A stretch of DNA of 64,000 nt from assembly GCF_011753055.1 (NCBI RefSeq), contig NZ_VWWJ01000004.1, forward strand, positions 62,001 to 126,000. Reading direction: 5' to 3'. The translations under genes and the position numbers were made by a program. The DNA comes from Burkholderia sp. Ax-1719. GTDB lineage: Bacteria; Pseudomonadota; Gammaproteobacteria; Burkholderiales; Burkholderiaceae. Below the pieces are notes generated by a model. The model ran no database searches and had not been told where the DNA came from. It saw nothing but the letters and a program-made list of their open reading frames with translations. How positions within the stretch are numbered: the first letter of the stretch is position 1; each line of letters begins with the position of its first letter. Positions 1 through 9,106 of this stretch are shown piece after piece.

Positions 1-163
1 ATGTTTTTGCGCCGGATTCCAGATGCGCCAGGCTCGCACGAGGTCGCCATGCGTGCGGAAGAAAGGGCTCAAGTTACAATGCCACGCGCCGTTATTAGAG
101 GCGTCGTCCATCTGAATAATCTGCGGGCCGTCATGTTGACGCGCCCCTTTGCCGGAGCCGTAA
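1..163 (-). other. Possible open frame running off the left edge
   Basis: On the minus strand one frame stays open from the left edge through this stretch. It reads as a plausible protein rich in Trp, His, Cys and Phe, including NNGAWHCNLSPFFRTHGDL followed by VRAWRIW. I do not recognise a family. Any start would have to overlap the start of the rightward gene at 164, which has a good ribosome site, so this may be only a gene remnant or a chance frame. The plus-strand frames here look less protein-like. Confidence 0.2.
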
Positions 164-544
164 TTGAAGCGTATCGCACTGAGTCTTTGCATGGCCGTCA
201 TGGCCTGCGTTTCGACGGCGAACGCCGCGGCGCCCGACGCGCCTGCCGTTTGTTCGGGTAGCCACGTGATTCAGGATTGCATCGACGAATCCGGCAATAA
301 TTACACGGTGCAGCATTTCGGTAATACCACGCCAATCAATGAAAAACCGCCGAGGACGGGCGCTCAGTCCGACGGCATGCCGACCACGGCTGGCAGCACC
401 TCATTCCTTAGCGGCGTGACGCCCGATGGCGCGCTCTGGAACGAAACCGTAACCGATTACGGCAACGGCACGCGCACGATTTCCGGCATGGCTGGCAATG
501 GCGTGGTTTATACCCACTATTGCACGTCAATGGGTTGTAATTGA
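164..544 (+). CDS. Small secreted protein of unknown function
   Basis: This 126-residue protein starts at TTG, with GGAG about eight bases upstream. The N-terminus is a clear Sec signal peptide: Lys-Arg, a hydrophobic stretch to about residue 20, and an Ala-Asn-Ala-Ala cleavage region. The mature part is polar, rich in Gly, Thr and Asn, and has four Cys residues, two of them in the C-terminal CTSMGCN, so disulfides in the periplasm or outside the cell are likely. I do not recognise the family. The TTG start is inferred from the ribosome site and signal peptide. Confidence 0.6.
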   Translation: MKRIALSLCMAVMACVSTANAAAPDAPAVCSGSHVIQDCIDESGNNYTVQHFGNTTPINEKPPRTGAQSDGMPTTAGSTSFLSGVTPDGALWNETVTDYGNGTRTISGMAGNGVVYTHYCTSMGCN

Positions 545-644
545 TGGCCGGGTCAATCGGGCGAAGGGTTCGCGCTGCAATATAAGTAAAGGCGGATTGA
601 AACGATCAGGCTTGCCATGTTTCGCATTCCTGTGTGAAACGCGT

Positions 645-2051
645 TTAGGGCAATGAGCGGATCGCCGCCATCAGATCGTCGGTGTGGACCATGAGGTCGC
701 GGACCTGACCCAGCATCGGGTATTGATGCAGCACCGAATGCCAGTGCGGCGACTCCAGCAGCGCCTGCCAGATTGGCGCGAGCGCGTGGGCATTGGCGCT
801 GCGGTGCTCGGCCAGCGCATTGGCGAAGCCGACGCTCGGGTGCGCCGATAAAAGCTGCATGCGGCTGGCGGCGCCCAGCAGGCGCGGCGGCGTTTCGGCG
901 GGCGCGTCACAGCAATAGAGCACGGCGTGGCGCAAGGCGGCGTCGTCGGTCGATAGGGCGTGCAGCGACGCCCCGTTTAGTTTGACGTGGCCTTGCTGCG
1001 TTTCGAATCCGTAGAACCGGTCCACATCGGCGTGTGCAAGCAGACGCAGGCCGCGCAGCAGACGAGGCAGATCGGTCGTCGCCGCATCGACGGAGGCCTT
1101 GGCTTCCAGCAACAGGCGGATGTTCCAGACTTCTTCGCCCGCATGGGCGGCGGCGGCCGGCGCGCGTTCGAGCAGCACGGCGTCCCACTCGGTCTTGGCG
1201 CGTTCGTGGCTGCCCGGAATGGCGGAGGGCACGCGCATCGAGGTCACCACGCGATAGGGCGGCCCGGCCGGATCGGCGGCGTTCAGGCGCTGGGCGAGCG
1301 CATCGAGCGCCTGCATGGCAAGCATTTCGACGGCCGCGCCGCGCTGCTGCGAACGCGTGCCTTGTGCGATGGCCTGCGCGCTGCCGGGCCGTGGGCCGTT
1401 GCGATCGAGCAAGGCGCGGTACTGGCGCACGCGCTCGTTGGCGGCGAGCGTATCGAGCCGCAGCAGATGGGCGAGCGCCGGTTGTGCCGCAAGTTTGGCG
1501 ATATCGCGCGCGAGCGTAGGGGACGCGGCGATTTCAGGGCTTGCGTGCAGCGTGGCCAGTTCGCGTTTCAGTTCCGGCCACGCGGCGGACGATGCCGCCG
1601 CCTGCAGGCGCGCGAGCGCATCGCGCTGTGCGCCGGGAGGCTGGCGTTCCAGTTTGGCCGGATGGGCGATCGCATTGACCGACGCATGGATCGTGCGCCG
1701 GTCCTGATCGGCGCTGGCGGCGAGTTCGGCGTATTCGCGCACCTGCGCTTCGCGGTGGCGCAGCACCGTGGCCTGCAGCATGGCGTCGCCGCCGTCTTCG
1801 CGCATCGCCTGGCGGATCATCTGCGCGAGGGCATCGACGAACAGCCGTTCGAGCGCCGCATCCGGTACATGGGCGCTGGCCACCGCCTTGCGGGCCGCTT
1901 CGATTGCGACGGCGAGCTTCGTGGCCGGGGTGTCGGCGTCGGTTAGCGATGCGGGCGCAGCGAGCGGCGGCAGGCGATAGCGCCGCTCGACGCGGAGCAG
2001 CGTTTCAGCGAGCAACAGAGGCGGCGGAGGCAGCGTCATGCGGGTGCGCAC
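645..2051 (-). CDS. Uncharacterised protein with possible PD-(D/E)XK nuclease-like core
   Basis: The protein has 468 residues. The first two thirds are Ala/Arg-rich and helical. The C-terminal third contains TEWDAVLLE followed about 20 residues later by LLLEAKAS, the spacing of Asp and Glu-X-Lys in PD-(D/E)XK phosphodiesterase folds, with a helix after it. That reading is an inference from motif spacing only. It is a single gene, divergent from the editing-domain gene at 2183 with about 130 bp between them. The start at 2051 (MRTRMTLPP) could alternatively be the second Met five codons in. Confidence 0.6.
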   Translation of the reverse strand: MRTRMTLPPPPLLLAETLLRVERRYRLPPLAAPASLTDADTPATKLAVAIEAARKAVASAHVPDAALERLFVDALAQMIRQAMREDGGDAMLQATVLRHREAQVREYAELAASADQDRRTIHASVNAIAHPAKLERQPPGAQRDALARLQAAASSAAWPELKRELATLHASPEIAASPTLARDIAKLAAQPALAHLLRLDTLAANERVRQYRALLDRNGPRPGSAQAIAQGTRSQQRGAAVEMLAMQALDALAQRLNAADPAGPPYRVVTSMRVPSAIPGSHERAKTEWDAVLLERAPAAAAHAGEEVWNIRLLLEAKASVDAATTDLPRLLRGLRLLAHADVDRFYGFETQQGHVKLNGASLHALSTDDAALRHAVLYCCDAPAETPPRLLGAASRMQLLSAHPSVGFANALAEHRSANAHALAPIWQALLESPHWHSVLHQYPMLGQVRDLMVHTDDLMAAIRSLP

Positions 2052-2182
2052 GTAAAGACCGGCGTTTCGCGAAGCCGGCGATGCATCGATGGTATAAGAA
2101 TTGCAAGATTCAAGCGGCTGAATCTGCGCCCGCTTTCAAGGTTACCGCAGATGCGGCGCGCCAACCTGGAGCGACTTCATCG

Positions 2183-2680
2183 ATGTTGAACACCGCGGAC
2201 CTGCTCGACCTGCTCAATACCTGCGGCGACCCGATCGACGTGCGCACGCACCGCGCCGTATTCAGCGTCGACGAATTCCATGCGCTGGCGTCGGGGCTGG
2301 CCGGGGCGATCTGCAAGAATCTGCTGATCCGCGATCGAAACGGGTTGTACCTGCTCGTTGTTCCCGCAAGCAAAAGCGTCGATTTAAAGGCTTTGGCGCG
2401 CCATCTGGAATCGTCGCGGCTGTCGTTTGCCGACGCCGCGCATCTGGAGGCAAAGCTTGGCACATGGTCGGGCGCGCTCAGCCCGCTCGCGCTGGCCAAT
2501 GACACGGACGAGGAGATCGCGCTGGTGATCGACACGGCCTTGCAGGCCGAGGAACGCGTGCTGTTTCATCCGCTCGACAATGCGGTGACCGTGTCGCTCA
2601 CACGGCGCACGCTGGAGACTTTTTGCCAGCGCGTCGGGCACGCGATCCGCTGGATCGATGTGCCGGCGCGACAAAACTGA
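2183..2680 (+). CDS. YbaK/ProX-type aminoacyl-tRNA editing domain protein
   Basis: This 165-residue protein resembles the free-standing prolyl-tRNA editing family (ProX/PrdX, YbaK fold), which hydrolyses mischarged Ala-tRNA(Pro) or similar aminoacyl-tRNAs in the cytoplasm. Supporting features are the N-terminal segment ending in TCGDPIDVRTHRAVFSVDE, the VVPASKSVDLKALARHL strand-helix unit and the length. The open frame extends upstream, but the ATG at 2183 is where family similarity begins. The exact substrate cannot be read from sequence. Confidence 0.75.
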   Translation: MLNTADLLDLLNTCGDPIDVRTHRAVFSVDEFHALASGLAGAICKNLLIRDRNGLYLLVVPASKSVDLKALARHLESSRLSFADAAHLEAKLGTWSGALSPLALANDTDEEIALVIDTALQAEERVLFHPLDNAVTVSLTRRTLETFCQRVGHAIRWIDVPARQN

Positions 2681-2690
2681 GCGCCAGCGC

Positions 2691-3923
2691 TTATTGCACC
2701 TGCCCGGCGCGGTCTTCCAGAAACCCCTGGCGCGTCGCCGCGAAACCCGCGATGCCGATCAGCACGCCAGTGGCCGCCATCAGCCAGCAGGGCACGAGCC
2801 AGCCGCCACTTAGTGCATACAGCTTGCCGGTCATCCACGGTCCCGCCGAAGCGATCAGATAGCCGATCGCCTGCATGACGCCGCTAAGCGCCGTGGTGCC
2901 GCTTTCGGTGCGGCTGCGCAGATTGATGAGCGTAAGGCCGATGGTGATCGCCATCGCGCCCAGTCCCGCCGGAATCACCCACAGCAGCGCCAGCTGCGGG
3001 CAATACGCCAGGCCCAGCGTGCCGGTCACCGTGCAAGCTGCCGCGACGATCACCACGCGCTCGGGTCGCCGTGTCGTGGCGAGCAGATTCGGCACTACGA
3101 GGTTATGCGCAAGCCCCACGAGGCTATACAGCGCGAGCATCGCGCCCGCGTGAGCCGGGGCGACGTGGGCCGTTTGCACCAGCATCGTGGGCAGCCAGGC
3201 GAGCAGGGCGTACATCACCCATGCGCCGCCTGCGAATACGACCACCAGCGCCCATGTTTGCGGCCAGCGCAGCGCAAGCCGCGTGAGTCCGCCATCGCGT
3301 GCGCCGGGTGCAGTGGTTTGCGGCCGGTGCAGCAGGAGCCAGGGCAGCGCCGCCGCCACGGCCAGCAGCGACCAGGCGCCCACCGAGACGCGCCAGCCGA
3401 ACAGATGCGCGACGGGCACCGCGAGCAGCGAGGGCGCCGCCGCGCCGATGGCCGACATGATGCAGTAGGCCGCCGTCATCGCGCCGACGCGCTGCGGCAG
3501 ATAGCGCTTGATCGTGGCGGGCAGCAGGACATTGGCCATGCCCATGCCGCCGAGCGCCATCAGCGAAAACACGCCCAGGCTCCAGACTGACCCAGACAGC
3601 CAGGCGCGGCCCACGTCGCCCACGCAGACCAGCAGCATGGCCAGCGCGATGCCGCGCTCCAGGCCGAGCCGCCGGTTGATCGCCGGCGCACAGCAGCCGA
3701 ACACCGAAAACGCCAGCGCCGGCAGCGAGCCAAGCACGCCCTGGGCTTGCGGCGAGACCAGATAGCTCTTGCAGATGAGATCGTAGATCGGCGAGAGCGC
3801 GGCGACCGCTGCGCGCAGATTCGCGGCAACCAGCAGGATGCCGATGATGGCGAGCACGCTGTGGGTCGTGTGCCGTGTGGGCGCGGCAGTTTGCGCCCGG
3901 GGCGGGAAGAGGCGGGTATTCAT
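2691..3923 (-). CDS. MFS transporter, CynX/NimT-like
   Basis: This 410-residue membrane protein has about twelve hydrophobic helices. The first helix region, LLVAANLRAAVAALSPI, is typical of the cyanate/nitroimidazole transporter (CynX/NimT) branch of the major facilitator superfamily. The start is placed at the Met of MNTRLFPP; the frame opens further upstream, but that segment is not membrane-like and overlaps the intergenic motif. It is divergent from a second MFS gene at 4191 and convergent with the editing gene, ten bases away. The substrate is unknown; small anions or nitro compounds are transported by relatives. Confidence 0.82.
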   Translation of the reverse strand: MNTRLFPPRAQTAAPTRHTTHSVLAIIGILLVAANLRAAVAALSPIYDLICKSYLVSPQAQGVLGSLPALAFSVFGCCAPAINRRLGLERGIALAMLLVCVGDVGRAWLSGSVWSLGVFSLMALGGMGMANVLLPATIKRYLPQRVGAMTAAYCIMSAIGAAAPSLLAVPVAHLFGWRVSVGAWSLLAVAAALPWLLLHRPQTTAPGARDGGLTRLALRWPQTWALVVVFAGGAWVMYALLAWLPTMLVQTAHVAPAHAGAMLALYSLVGLAHNLVVPNLLATTRRPERVVIVAAACTVTGTLGLAYCPQLALLWVIPAGLGAMAITIGLTLINLRSRTESGTTALSGVMQAIGYLIASAGPWMTGKLYALSGGWLVPCWLMAATGVLIGIAGFAATRQGFLEDRAGQVQ

Positions 3924-3987
3924 CGTAGGTCTTGCTTTGCCGCGGCGTGACGCCGCAGCTTCCGTACTGAAGCCCGCAGTGTATGAA

Positions 3988-4006
3988 ATTAACCAAGTAG
4001 TTACCG
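3988..4006. promoter_or_regulatory. Candidate operator, left copy of AATTAACCA motif
   Basis: The 19-base site AATTAACCAAGTAGTTACC lies about 65 bp upstream of the leftward MFS gene. It contains TAAC-N6-GTTA as an inverted repeat and matches the site at 4131 at 15 of 19 positions. Its AT-rich character contrasts with the surroundings. Recognition by a dimeric repressor is an inference; no regulator gene is adjacent. Confidence 0.45.
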
Positions 4007-4130
4007 ATAGGGGTTTACGTGAGTGCTTTTTCTTCGTTTTAAATGCCGCAATGGAGCATTGCAAAAGCGGTAATAAACGCGAATTTTCAAAGGGTTGGCC
4101 ATCTCGTTTCGGTGCTCGTTGAATGGCTAG

Positions 4131-4149
4131 AATTAACCATTTGGTAACC
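4131..4149. promoter_or_regulatory. Candidate operator, right copy of AATTAACCA motif
   Basis: AATTAACCATTTGGTAACC lies 42 bp upstream of the rightward MFS gene and includes the inverted repeat ACCA-TT-TGGT. It pairs with the similar site at 3988, so each of the two divergent transporter genes has one copy close to its start. Confidence 0.45.
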
Positions 4150-4190
4150 TTTGAGATCGAAAAAGGGTCGCTTCGACAAGGCTCGCTGCG

Positions 4191-5387
4191 GTGCCTGCTA
4201 AGCTGCTGGCTTTCTCCCTCGACCGGTTCGCTCCCGTGCGCCCTTTCAACGCTCTGTTCATGCTCGTTGGTGTGCTGCTGGCTTCGGCCGGCTATGGGGC
4301 GACGTTTCTGTTTTCGATGCGTGTGCGCCTGCTGGGCGGCACGGATTTTCAGACTGGCGTGACGCTGGCAGGCGCGGCGCTAGGCACGTTGATCGGTGTG
4401 CCGCTTACCGGCTGGGCCGTCCGCCACATCGGCGCGGCGCGCATGGCGGCGCTCGCGGCGCTGGCGGTGGGAGCGGGCGTGGCGAGTTTCGCGGCGGCGG
4501 GGCGCGTAGGCGATGTCGATGCGTTGCCGGGTTTTCTGGTCGGCTTCGGCTGGGGCGCGTTTTGCCTCGCCGCGCCCATGGCGCTCGCCGAGCGCACGAA
4601 CGACGCCGATCGCGGCCTGTGGTTCCTGCGTTACGCGACCGTGCAGATGACGGGCATTGGCGGCTGTCCGGCGCTGGCCGCCTTCGCGATTCGCTGGTGG
4701 CGCGTGCCGCTCGATGGCGTGCTGTACGGCATTGGCGCGTTGTGTGTGATCGCGGCGGTGTCGCTCGAAGCCTTCGGCCGGCGTGCCCGCGTGCAACCGC
4801 AGCGCGATAGCTGGTTGCAGAGCATCGGCGCAGTGGCCCGCACGCGCGTGGTGTATCCCGTCATCATCATCGCGCTGGGCGGCTGCGTGTTCTCGGGGCT
4901 GATGACGTTTCAAGGTTCGCTCGTGAACGGCACGCACGCGCAGGCGGGCACGTTTTTCAGCGTCTATACGGTAACGGTCGTGGCCACGCGCTGGCTGCTC
5001 TCGCGCCTCGTCATCAAACTGCGTTCCGCGACCGCGACCAAGGTGTTACTGGCGATGATGGTGCTGGGCAGCGCAGCGATGTTCGCGGTGCCGTATCACG
5101 CGGGATTTCAGGCGGCGTCGGCGGTGTTGCTCGGCACGGGCTATGGGCTGGCGTATCCGATCGTCCAGTTGCAGGCTGTCAACGATTCGATCGCCGAACA
5201 TCGGCGCGCGGCGCTGACGTGGTTCGTCGCCGCGTATTTCGTGGGGGCGTTCGGTTTTCCCGCGCTGGGCGGCTGGGTGCTCGTGCACGGCGGCAAGGGA
5301 GCGCTGCTCGTGCTGATCGCCGCGTGTGGATTGCTGGCGCTTGGTTTGTCGGTGTTGCGCGATCGGCGGTTCGGGGCGATGGCGTGA
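4191..5387 (+). CDS. MFS transporter
   Basis: This 398-residue protein has about twelve transmembrane helices and starts at GTG, with the first helix at roughly residues 17-40 (ALFMLVGVLLASAGYGATF). The loop after helix 2 has the RXGG-like region typical of the superfamily (TGWAVRHIGAARM). It resembles small sugar or drug exporters, but I cannot name a substrate. It is divergent from the MFS gene at 3923 and convergent with the aromatic hydroxylase gene. The ribosome site is weak, so the exact start is uncertain. Confidence 0.78.
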   Translation: MPAKLLAFSLDRFAPVRPFNALFMLVGVLLASAGYGATFLFSMRVRLLGGTDFQTGVTLAGAALGTLIGVPLTGWAVRHIGAARMAALAALAVGAGVASFAAAGRVGDVDALPGFLVGFGWGAFCLAAPMALAERTNDADRGLWFLRYATVQMTGIGGCPALAAFAIRWWRVPLDGVLYGIGALCVIAAVSLEAFGRRARVQPQRDSWLQSIGAVARTRVVYPVIIIALGGCVFSGLMTFQGSLVNGTHAQAGTFFSVYTVTVVATRWLLSRLVIKLRSATATKVLLAMMVLGSAAMFAVPYHAGFQAASAVLLGTGYGLAYPIVQLQAVNDSIAEHRRAALTWFVAAYFVGAFGFPALGGWVLVHGGKGALLVLIAACGLLALGLSVLRDRRFGAMA

Positions 5388-5392
5388 GGCAT

Positions 5393-5415
5393 CGGGCGGC
5401 GCGTTACGCCGCCCG
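5393..5415. terminator. Hairpin between convergent genes
   Basis: CGGGCGGCG and CGCCGCCCG form a perfect 9-bp GC-rich stem with a 5-base loop, in the 37-bp gap between the converging MFS and hydroxylase genes. There is no T-run, so it may be a bidirectional or rho-assisted terminator. Confidence 0.55.
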
Positions 5416-5424
5416 GTTCAAACA

Positions 5425-7059
5425 TCAGGCGAGCGCGCTTTCGCGTGATGCGGATTCCGTCTCAGCCTGATCAAGCCCGATGCCTGCGATCAATGCAGCC
5501 ACCAGCGCATTCGCTTCTTCCGGCGTGCGCGCCGCGCCGAACACATAGTAGTCCGGCCGTACGATCACGATCTTCGCATCGTGTTGCGCGAAGAACCGCT
5601 GATACTTGCCGCTGACGTCGTAGAGCACGCGGTTCGCCGCGGCTTTCGACGCATCGTGCGTCACGCCGATCGTCTGCGCGCCCAGTCTGTCCAGTGCGCT
5701 GCGCGCCGCGTCATCCAGCCATGCGTGCGGATCGACATCGAGCCCGATCACCTGGAAGCCGGTCGGCACCGCTTCGTCGTAACGCATCGTTGCGCCGTTG
5801 TTTTGCACCTGACCGTGCACGCTCAATTGCCCGGCGATGCCGCCATCGGCGCTATTTTGTGCGTGAACGATCAGACCGTCGGTGAGTCCAGGGAAGGGCG
5901 GCAGCGGCGGCACGTCGCCGGCCAGATACGCGGCGTCGCGCGCGGCGGCCTTCAGCGGGTCCGACGTGCAGACGACCTGTCCCATCGCAATCGACGCATC
6001 GATCACCGCGCGCACCTGCGGACGGCGCTCGGGCGTGTAGCCGTCGAGCAGCGCGGGCGGGGCGATATCGCGCAACACCAGATCGAAACGCCAGGCGAGA
6101 TTCCAGGCGTCGCGCAGGCCGGAACACATGCCCTGGCCCATGAACGGCGGCATCTGGTGCGCCGCATCGCCGGCGATCAGCACGCGACCCTTGCGCCAGT
6201 TGTCCGCGATCAGCGAGCGGAAGGTGTAGAGCGCGTAACGCACGAGCGTCGCCTGATCGGGGCCAACCCAGGGCGAAAGCAGTTCCCAGACCTTGTCGGG
6301 CCGCTGCATGTCCTCGCGCGTCTCATGCGGCAGGCGCATGAATTCCCAGCGACGATAACCCGGGCCGCCCGGCACCATCGTGGTCGGGCGCGCGGGATTG
6401 CACCACTGGCCGATGTCGGGCACATCGAGCTTCACGCCTTCATGCGGTTTCAGGTCGATGACGAGCCAGTCCTCCTGGAAGCCCAGATCCTCGAAGGCGA
6501 TGTTGCACGACTTGCGCACGAAACTGTTGGCGCCATCCGCGCCGATCACATATTTCGCCTTGACGGTTTGCGTTTCGCCGCTGCGCGTGACCTTGCCATC
6601 CTGCATCGTGACGCGTTCGAGCGTCAGCTCGCAATGATCGGCGCGCTCGTGCAGTTCGATCGCTTCCCAGCCCTGATGAACGGCAACCGTCGGCAATGAC
6701 TTTGCCTTTTTGTCGAGCAAAGCTTCAAGCGAGGGCTGATTGAACAGATAACCGACCGGCCCATCGCTGATCGACTCTGACGACCAGTCGATTTCAACCA
6801 GCGTTTTCCAGTCCGCGTTGAACCATTGATAAGTGGCGGACGGCTGCGAAATCGATTCGACATCCTGACCAATCCCCATAGCATGAAACACGCGGCGAAT
6901 TTCGTGATCGTGGAAGACCGCACGCGGCAACGGGTAGAGCGATGGCCAGCGATCGTACACCGCAACCTGATAGCCGCGCTGCCCGAGCAGAATGGAAAGC
7001 GTCTGGCCGACCGGGCCATAACCCACGACGACGACATCGAGAATGTTCTGGGAAACCAT
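5425..7059 (-). CDS. mhpA: FAD-dependent 3-(3-hydroxyphenyl)propionate hydroxylase-like monooxygenase
   Basis: This 544-residue class A flavoprotein monooxygenase is predicted to ortho-hydroxylate a phenolic substrate with NAD(P)H and O2, giving a catechol. The N-terminal FAD-binding motif is VVVGYGPVGQTLSILLGQRG, the DG motif is GADGANSFVRK, and the second FAD motif is GRVLIAGDAAHQMPPFMGQG. Length and motifs fit MhpA. The start at 7059 follows GAAGGTG; an upstream in-frame extension is Arg-rich and not conserved in character. It is last in a leftward operon after the dioxygenase gene (95-bp gap) and the hydrolase gene. The true substrate could be another hydroxyphenyl acid. Confidence 0.82.
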   Translation of the reverse strand: MVSQNILDVVVVGYGPVGQTLSILLGQRGYQVAVYDRWPSLYPLPRAVFHDHEIRRVFHAMGIGQDVESISQPSATYQWFNADWKTLVEIDWSSESISDGPVGYLFNQPSLEALLDKKAKSLPTVAVHQGWEAIELHERADHCELTLERVTMQDGKVTRSGETQTVKAKYVIGADGANSFVRKSCNIAFEDLGFQEDWLVIDLKPHEGVKLDVPDIGQWCNPARPTTMVPGGPGYRRWEFMRLPHETREDMQRPDKVWELLSPWVGPDQATLVRYALYTFRSLIADNWRKGRVLIAGDAAHQMPPFMGQGMCSGLRDAWNLAWRFDLVLRDIAPPALLDGYTPERRPQVRAVIDASIAMGQVVCTSDPLKAAARDAAYLAGDVPPLPPFPGLTDGLIVHAQNSADGGIAGQLSVHGQVQNNGATMRYDEAVPTGFQVIGLDVDPHAWLDDAARSALDRLGAQTIGVTHDASKAAANRVLYDVSGKYQRFFAQHDAKIVIVRPDYYVFGAARTPEEANALVAALIAGIGLDQAETESASRESALA

Positions 7060-7154
7060 GTTATTCACCTTCGAACGAACGAGTGATGCCCTGGCCGCCG
7101 GCGAGGCCGGCAGCCATGAATCTGTGTTTGTGAGACGTGTTTGACCGCGTGGCG

Positions 7155-8111
7155 CTAGACGGGCGCTTCGGTGTTTCTGATGAAGTTTTCGGGGACGGCG
7201 GGACCCCAGAGATAGAGCGAGTCTTCGGGATCGTAATCGCCTGCCGGCCATTGCGAGCCCGCCGAAACGAAGTCGATATCGGCGGAATACTCGCAGAACG
7301 AGCCCCATGGATCTTCTACGTAGTGGAAGTAGTTCGAGCCGAGCACATGGCGGCCCGTGCCCCAGCCCTTCGCGTAGCCCGCAGCCGCCATCTGCGACGC
7401 GCCTTCGCCCACCATGTTGACGTTATCGACGTCCCATGCCGCGTGATGCCAGCCACGCGCGGCGCTTTTGGCGAACGCCACGAGATGATGGTCGCTGCCG
7501 TGCGGCGCATGCGTGAAAGCAATGATGTCGCGCGACTTGTCCGAGAGGCGCAACCCCAGCGCGGCGTGATAGAAGTCCAGCGCGCGCAGCACGTCGGGCG
7601 TAAACAGCAGCACATGCGAAAGGCGACGCGGATGCACGATCAGCGCCTGCGAACGCGTATGCGAGCCGCGCGTATCCGCCGCGCTGCCGGAAAGCTGGAA
7701 CGGCATCTTGACCGACGGGCTGGTCTTCCTGCCGACCTTCACTTGCACGAGATTGCCGTCCGGATCGTGAAACCAGAAGCCGTCGCTGCCGTGATCCTGC
7801 AATACCGCGCAGCCGGTGGCGGCCACCTGGGCGCGCAGGGCGTCGAGATCGTCGGCGTAGCAGTTGAAGGCGAGCCAGGCGAGCGACTTGTGATCGGCTG
7901 GCAGAATGCGCGCCCAGCGATGCCCGTCCGCCGCGTAAAGCGCAAGTTCCGGCGAGGGCCCGCCGTTGCGCTCGACCCGCAAGCCGAAGCTGTCGAAGAA
8001 GCGCGCAGCTTCATCGAGCGAGGGCACGTTAAGCGCGAAATGGTCGATGGAATGGATGCTCGCGGGATCGTGATGCGCGTTGCTTGCCTGGGTATCCTGA
8101 CTTGTGGTCAT
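7155..8111 (-). CDS. VOC-family extradiol (catechol 2,3-type) dioxygenase
   Basis: The protein has 318 residues and two vicinal-oxygen-chelate modules. The C-terminal module carries the expected Fe(II) ligand pattern of type I extradiol dioxygenases: His in RRLSHVLLFTPD, His in RGWHHAAWDV and Glu in GSFCEYSADID. It should cleave the catechol made by the neighbouring hydroxylase next to one hydroxyl (meta cleavage). A ribosome site AGGAG precedes the start. It lies between the hydroxylase and hydrolase genes, all leftward, which supports a single pathway. Confidence 0.85.
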   Translation of the reverse strand: MTTSQDTQASNAHHDPASIHSIDHFALNVPSLDEAARFFDSFGLRVERNGGPSPELALYAADGHRWARILPADHKSLAWLAFNCYADDLDALRAQVAATGCAVLQDHGSDGFWFHDPDGNLVQVKVGRKTSPSVKMPFQLSGSAADTRGSHTRSQALIVHPRRLSHVLLFTPDVLRALDFYHAALGLRLSDKSRDIIAFTHAPHGSDHHLVAFAKSAARGWHHAAWDVDNVNMVGEGASQMAAAGYAKGWGTGRHVLGSNYFHYVEDPWGSFCEYSADIDFVSAGSQWPAGDYDPEDSLYLWGPAVPENFIRNTEAPV

Positions 8112-8195
8112 GACTGTCTCCTGCAGGTGGCCCGCTCGGGTGGCGGGCTGTCTTGCGACCTGTTTGCGGTTTTGCTTCGTTGTGACGCTCGCGGC

Positions 8196-9044
8196 CTAGC
8201 GGGCCGCCTCGTCAGCGATGACGTTGCGCAGCGTGCCGATTTTCTCGACGCTGACTTCGCACACGTCGCCCGCCTTCATCAGCAGCTTCGGCTCGCGCGC
8301 CCAGCCGATGCCCGAAGGCGTGCCCGACACGATCACATCGCCGGCTTCGAGCGTGATGGCTTCGCTGATGATGCTGATGAGACTTTCGACGTCGAAAACC
8401 ATCTCATCGGTGCTGGCGGATTGCACCACCTGACCGTTGAGGCGTGTTTCCAGGCGCAGCCCCTTTGCACCGGGCGGCAGTTCGTCGGCGGTGACGAGAT
8501 CGGGACCGAAGGCGCCGGTGCCGTCGAAGTTTTTGCCCACCGTCCACTGCGGCGTCTTGAACTGATACTCGCGAACCGAACCATCGTTGAAGAGCGAATA
8601 ACCGGCCACATGCGACAGCGCCTCGGCGCGCGCGATATGACGGCCGCCCTTGCCGATCACCACGGCGATTTCACCCTCGTAATCGAGGCCCGCGGAATCC
8701 GTCACGCTCGGACGGATCATCGGCTGATCGTGGGCGATCAGACTCGTCGCGACGCGGAAGAACAGCGTGGGGTAGTCGGGCTGCGCGTAGTTGCTCTCCG
8801 ACGTGTGATCCGAGAAATTCAGGCCGACGCAAATGATTTTGGGCGGCCGCGAAAGCGGCGGAAGCAGCTTGACGTCGGCGATGGCGACACGCTTGTCGGT
8901 GGCGTTCTGGCGCGCGTATTCGACCAGATCCACGCCGCGCGCGAGCACGGATTCCAGCGTTTCATTGCCGATGATCGTGATGTGATCGGCCTCGCGGACG
9001 CCGATTGCCGTCTTGCCATTGAGCTCAAAACTTACCAGTCGCAT
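8196..9044 (-). CDS. Fumarylacetoacetate hydrolase family protein
   Basis: This 282-residue protein belongs to the FAH superfamily, whose members hydrolyse, decarboxylate or isomerise acyl-pyruvate-type compounds with Mg2+. Visible family segments are ICVGLNFSDH, DYEGEIAVVIGKGGRHI with the metal-binding Glu-X-Glu region, SLFNDGSVRE, and the C-terminal VIVSGTPSGIGW. The start at MRLVSFELNG follows GGAG. It is first in the leftward operon, and by context it processes the ring-cleavage product. Whether it is a hydrolase or a decarboxylase/isomerase is not decided by sequence alone. Confidence 0.83.
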   Translation of the reverse strand: MRLVSFELNGKTAIGVREADHITIIGNETLESVLARGVDLVEYARQNATDKRVAIADVKLLPPLSRPPKIICVGLNFSDHTSESNYAQPDYPTLFFRVATSLIAHDQPMIRPSVTDSAGLDYEGEIAVVIGKGGRHIARAEALSHVAGYSLFNDGSVREYQFKTPQWTVGKNFDGTGAFGPDLVTADELPPGAKGLRLETRLNGQVVQSASTDEMVFDVESLISIISEAITLEAGDVIVSGTPSGIGWAREPKLLMKAGDVCEVSVEKIGTLRNVIADEAAR

Positions 9045-9106
9045 GTGTGTCTCCGGACGTTGCTGGGTTCGTTCAGGGCGTCGAATCTGCTTCGATTCCC
9101 TTTGAA

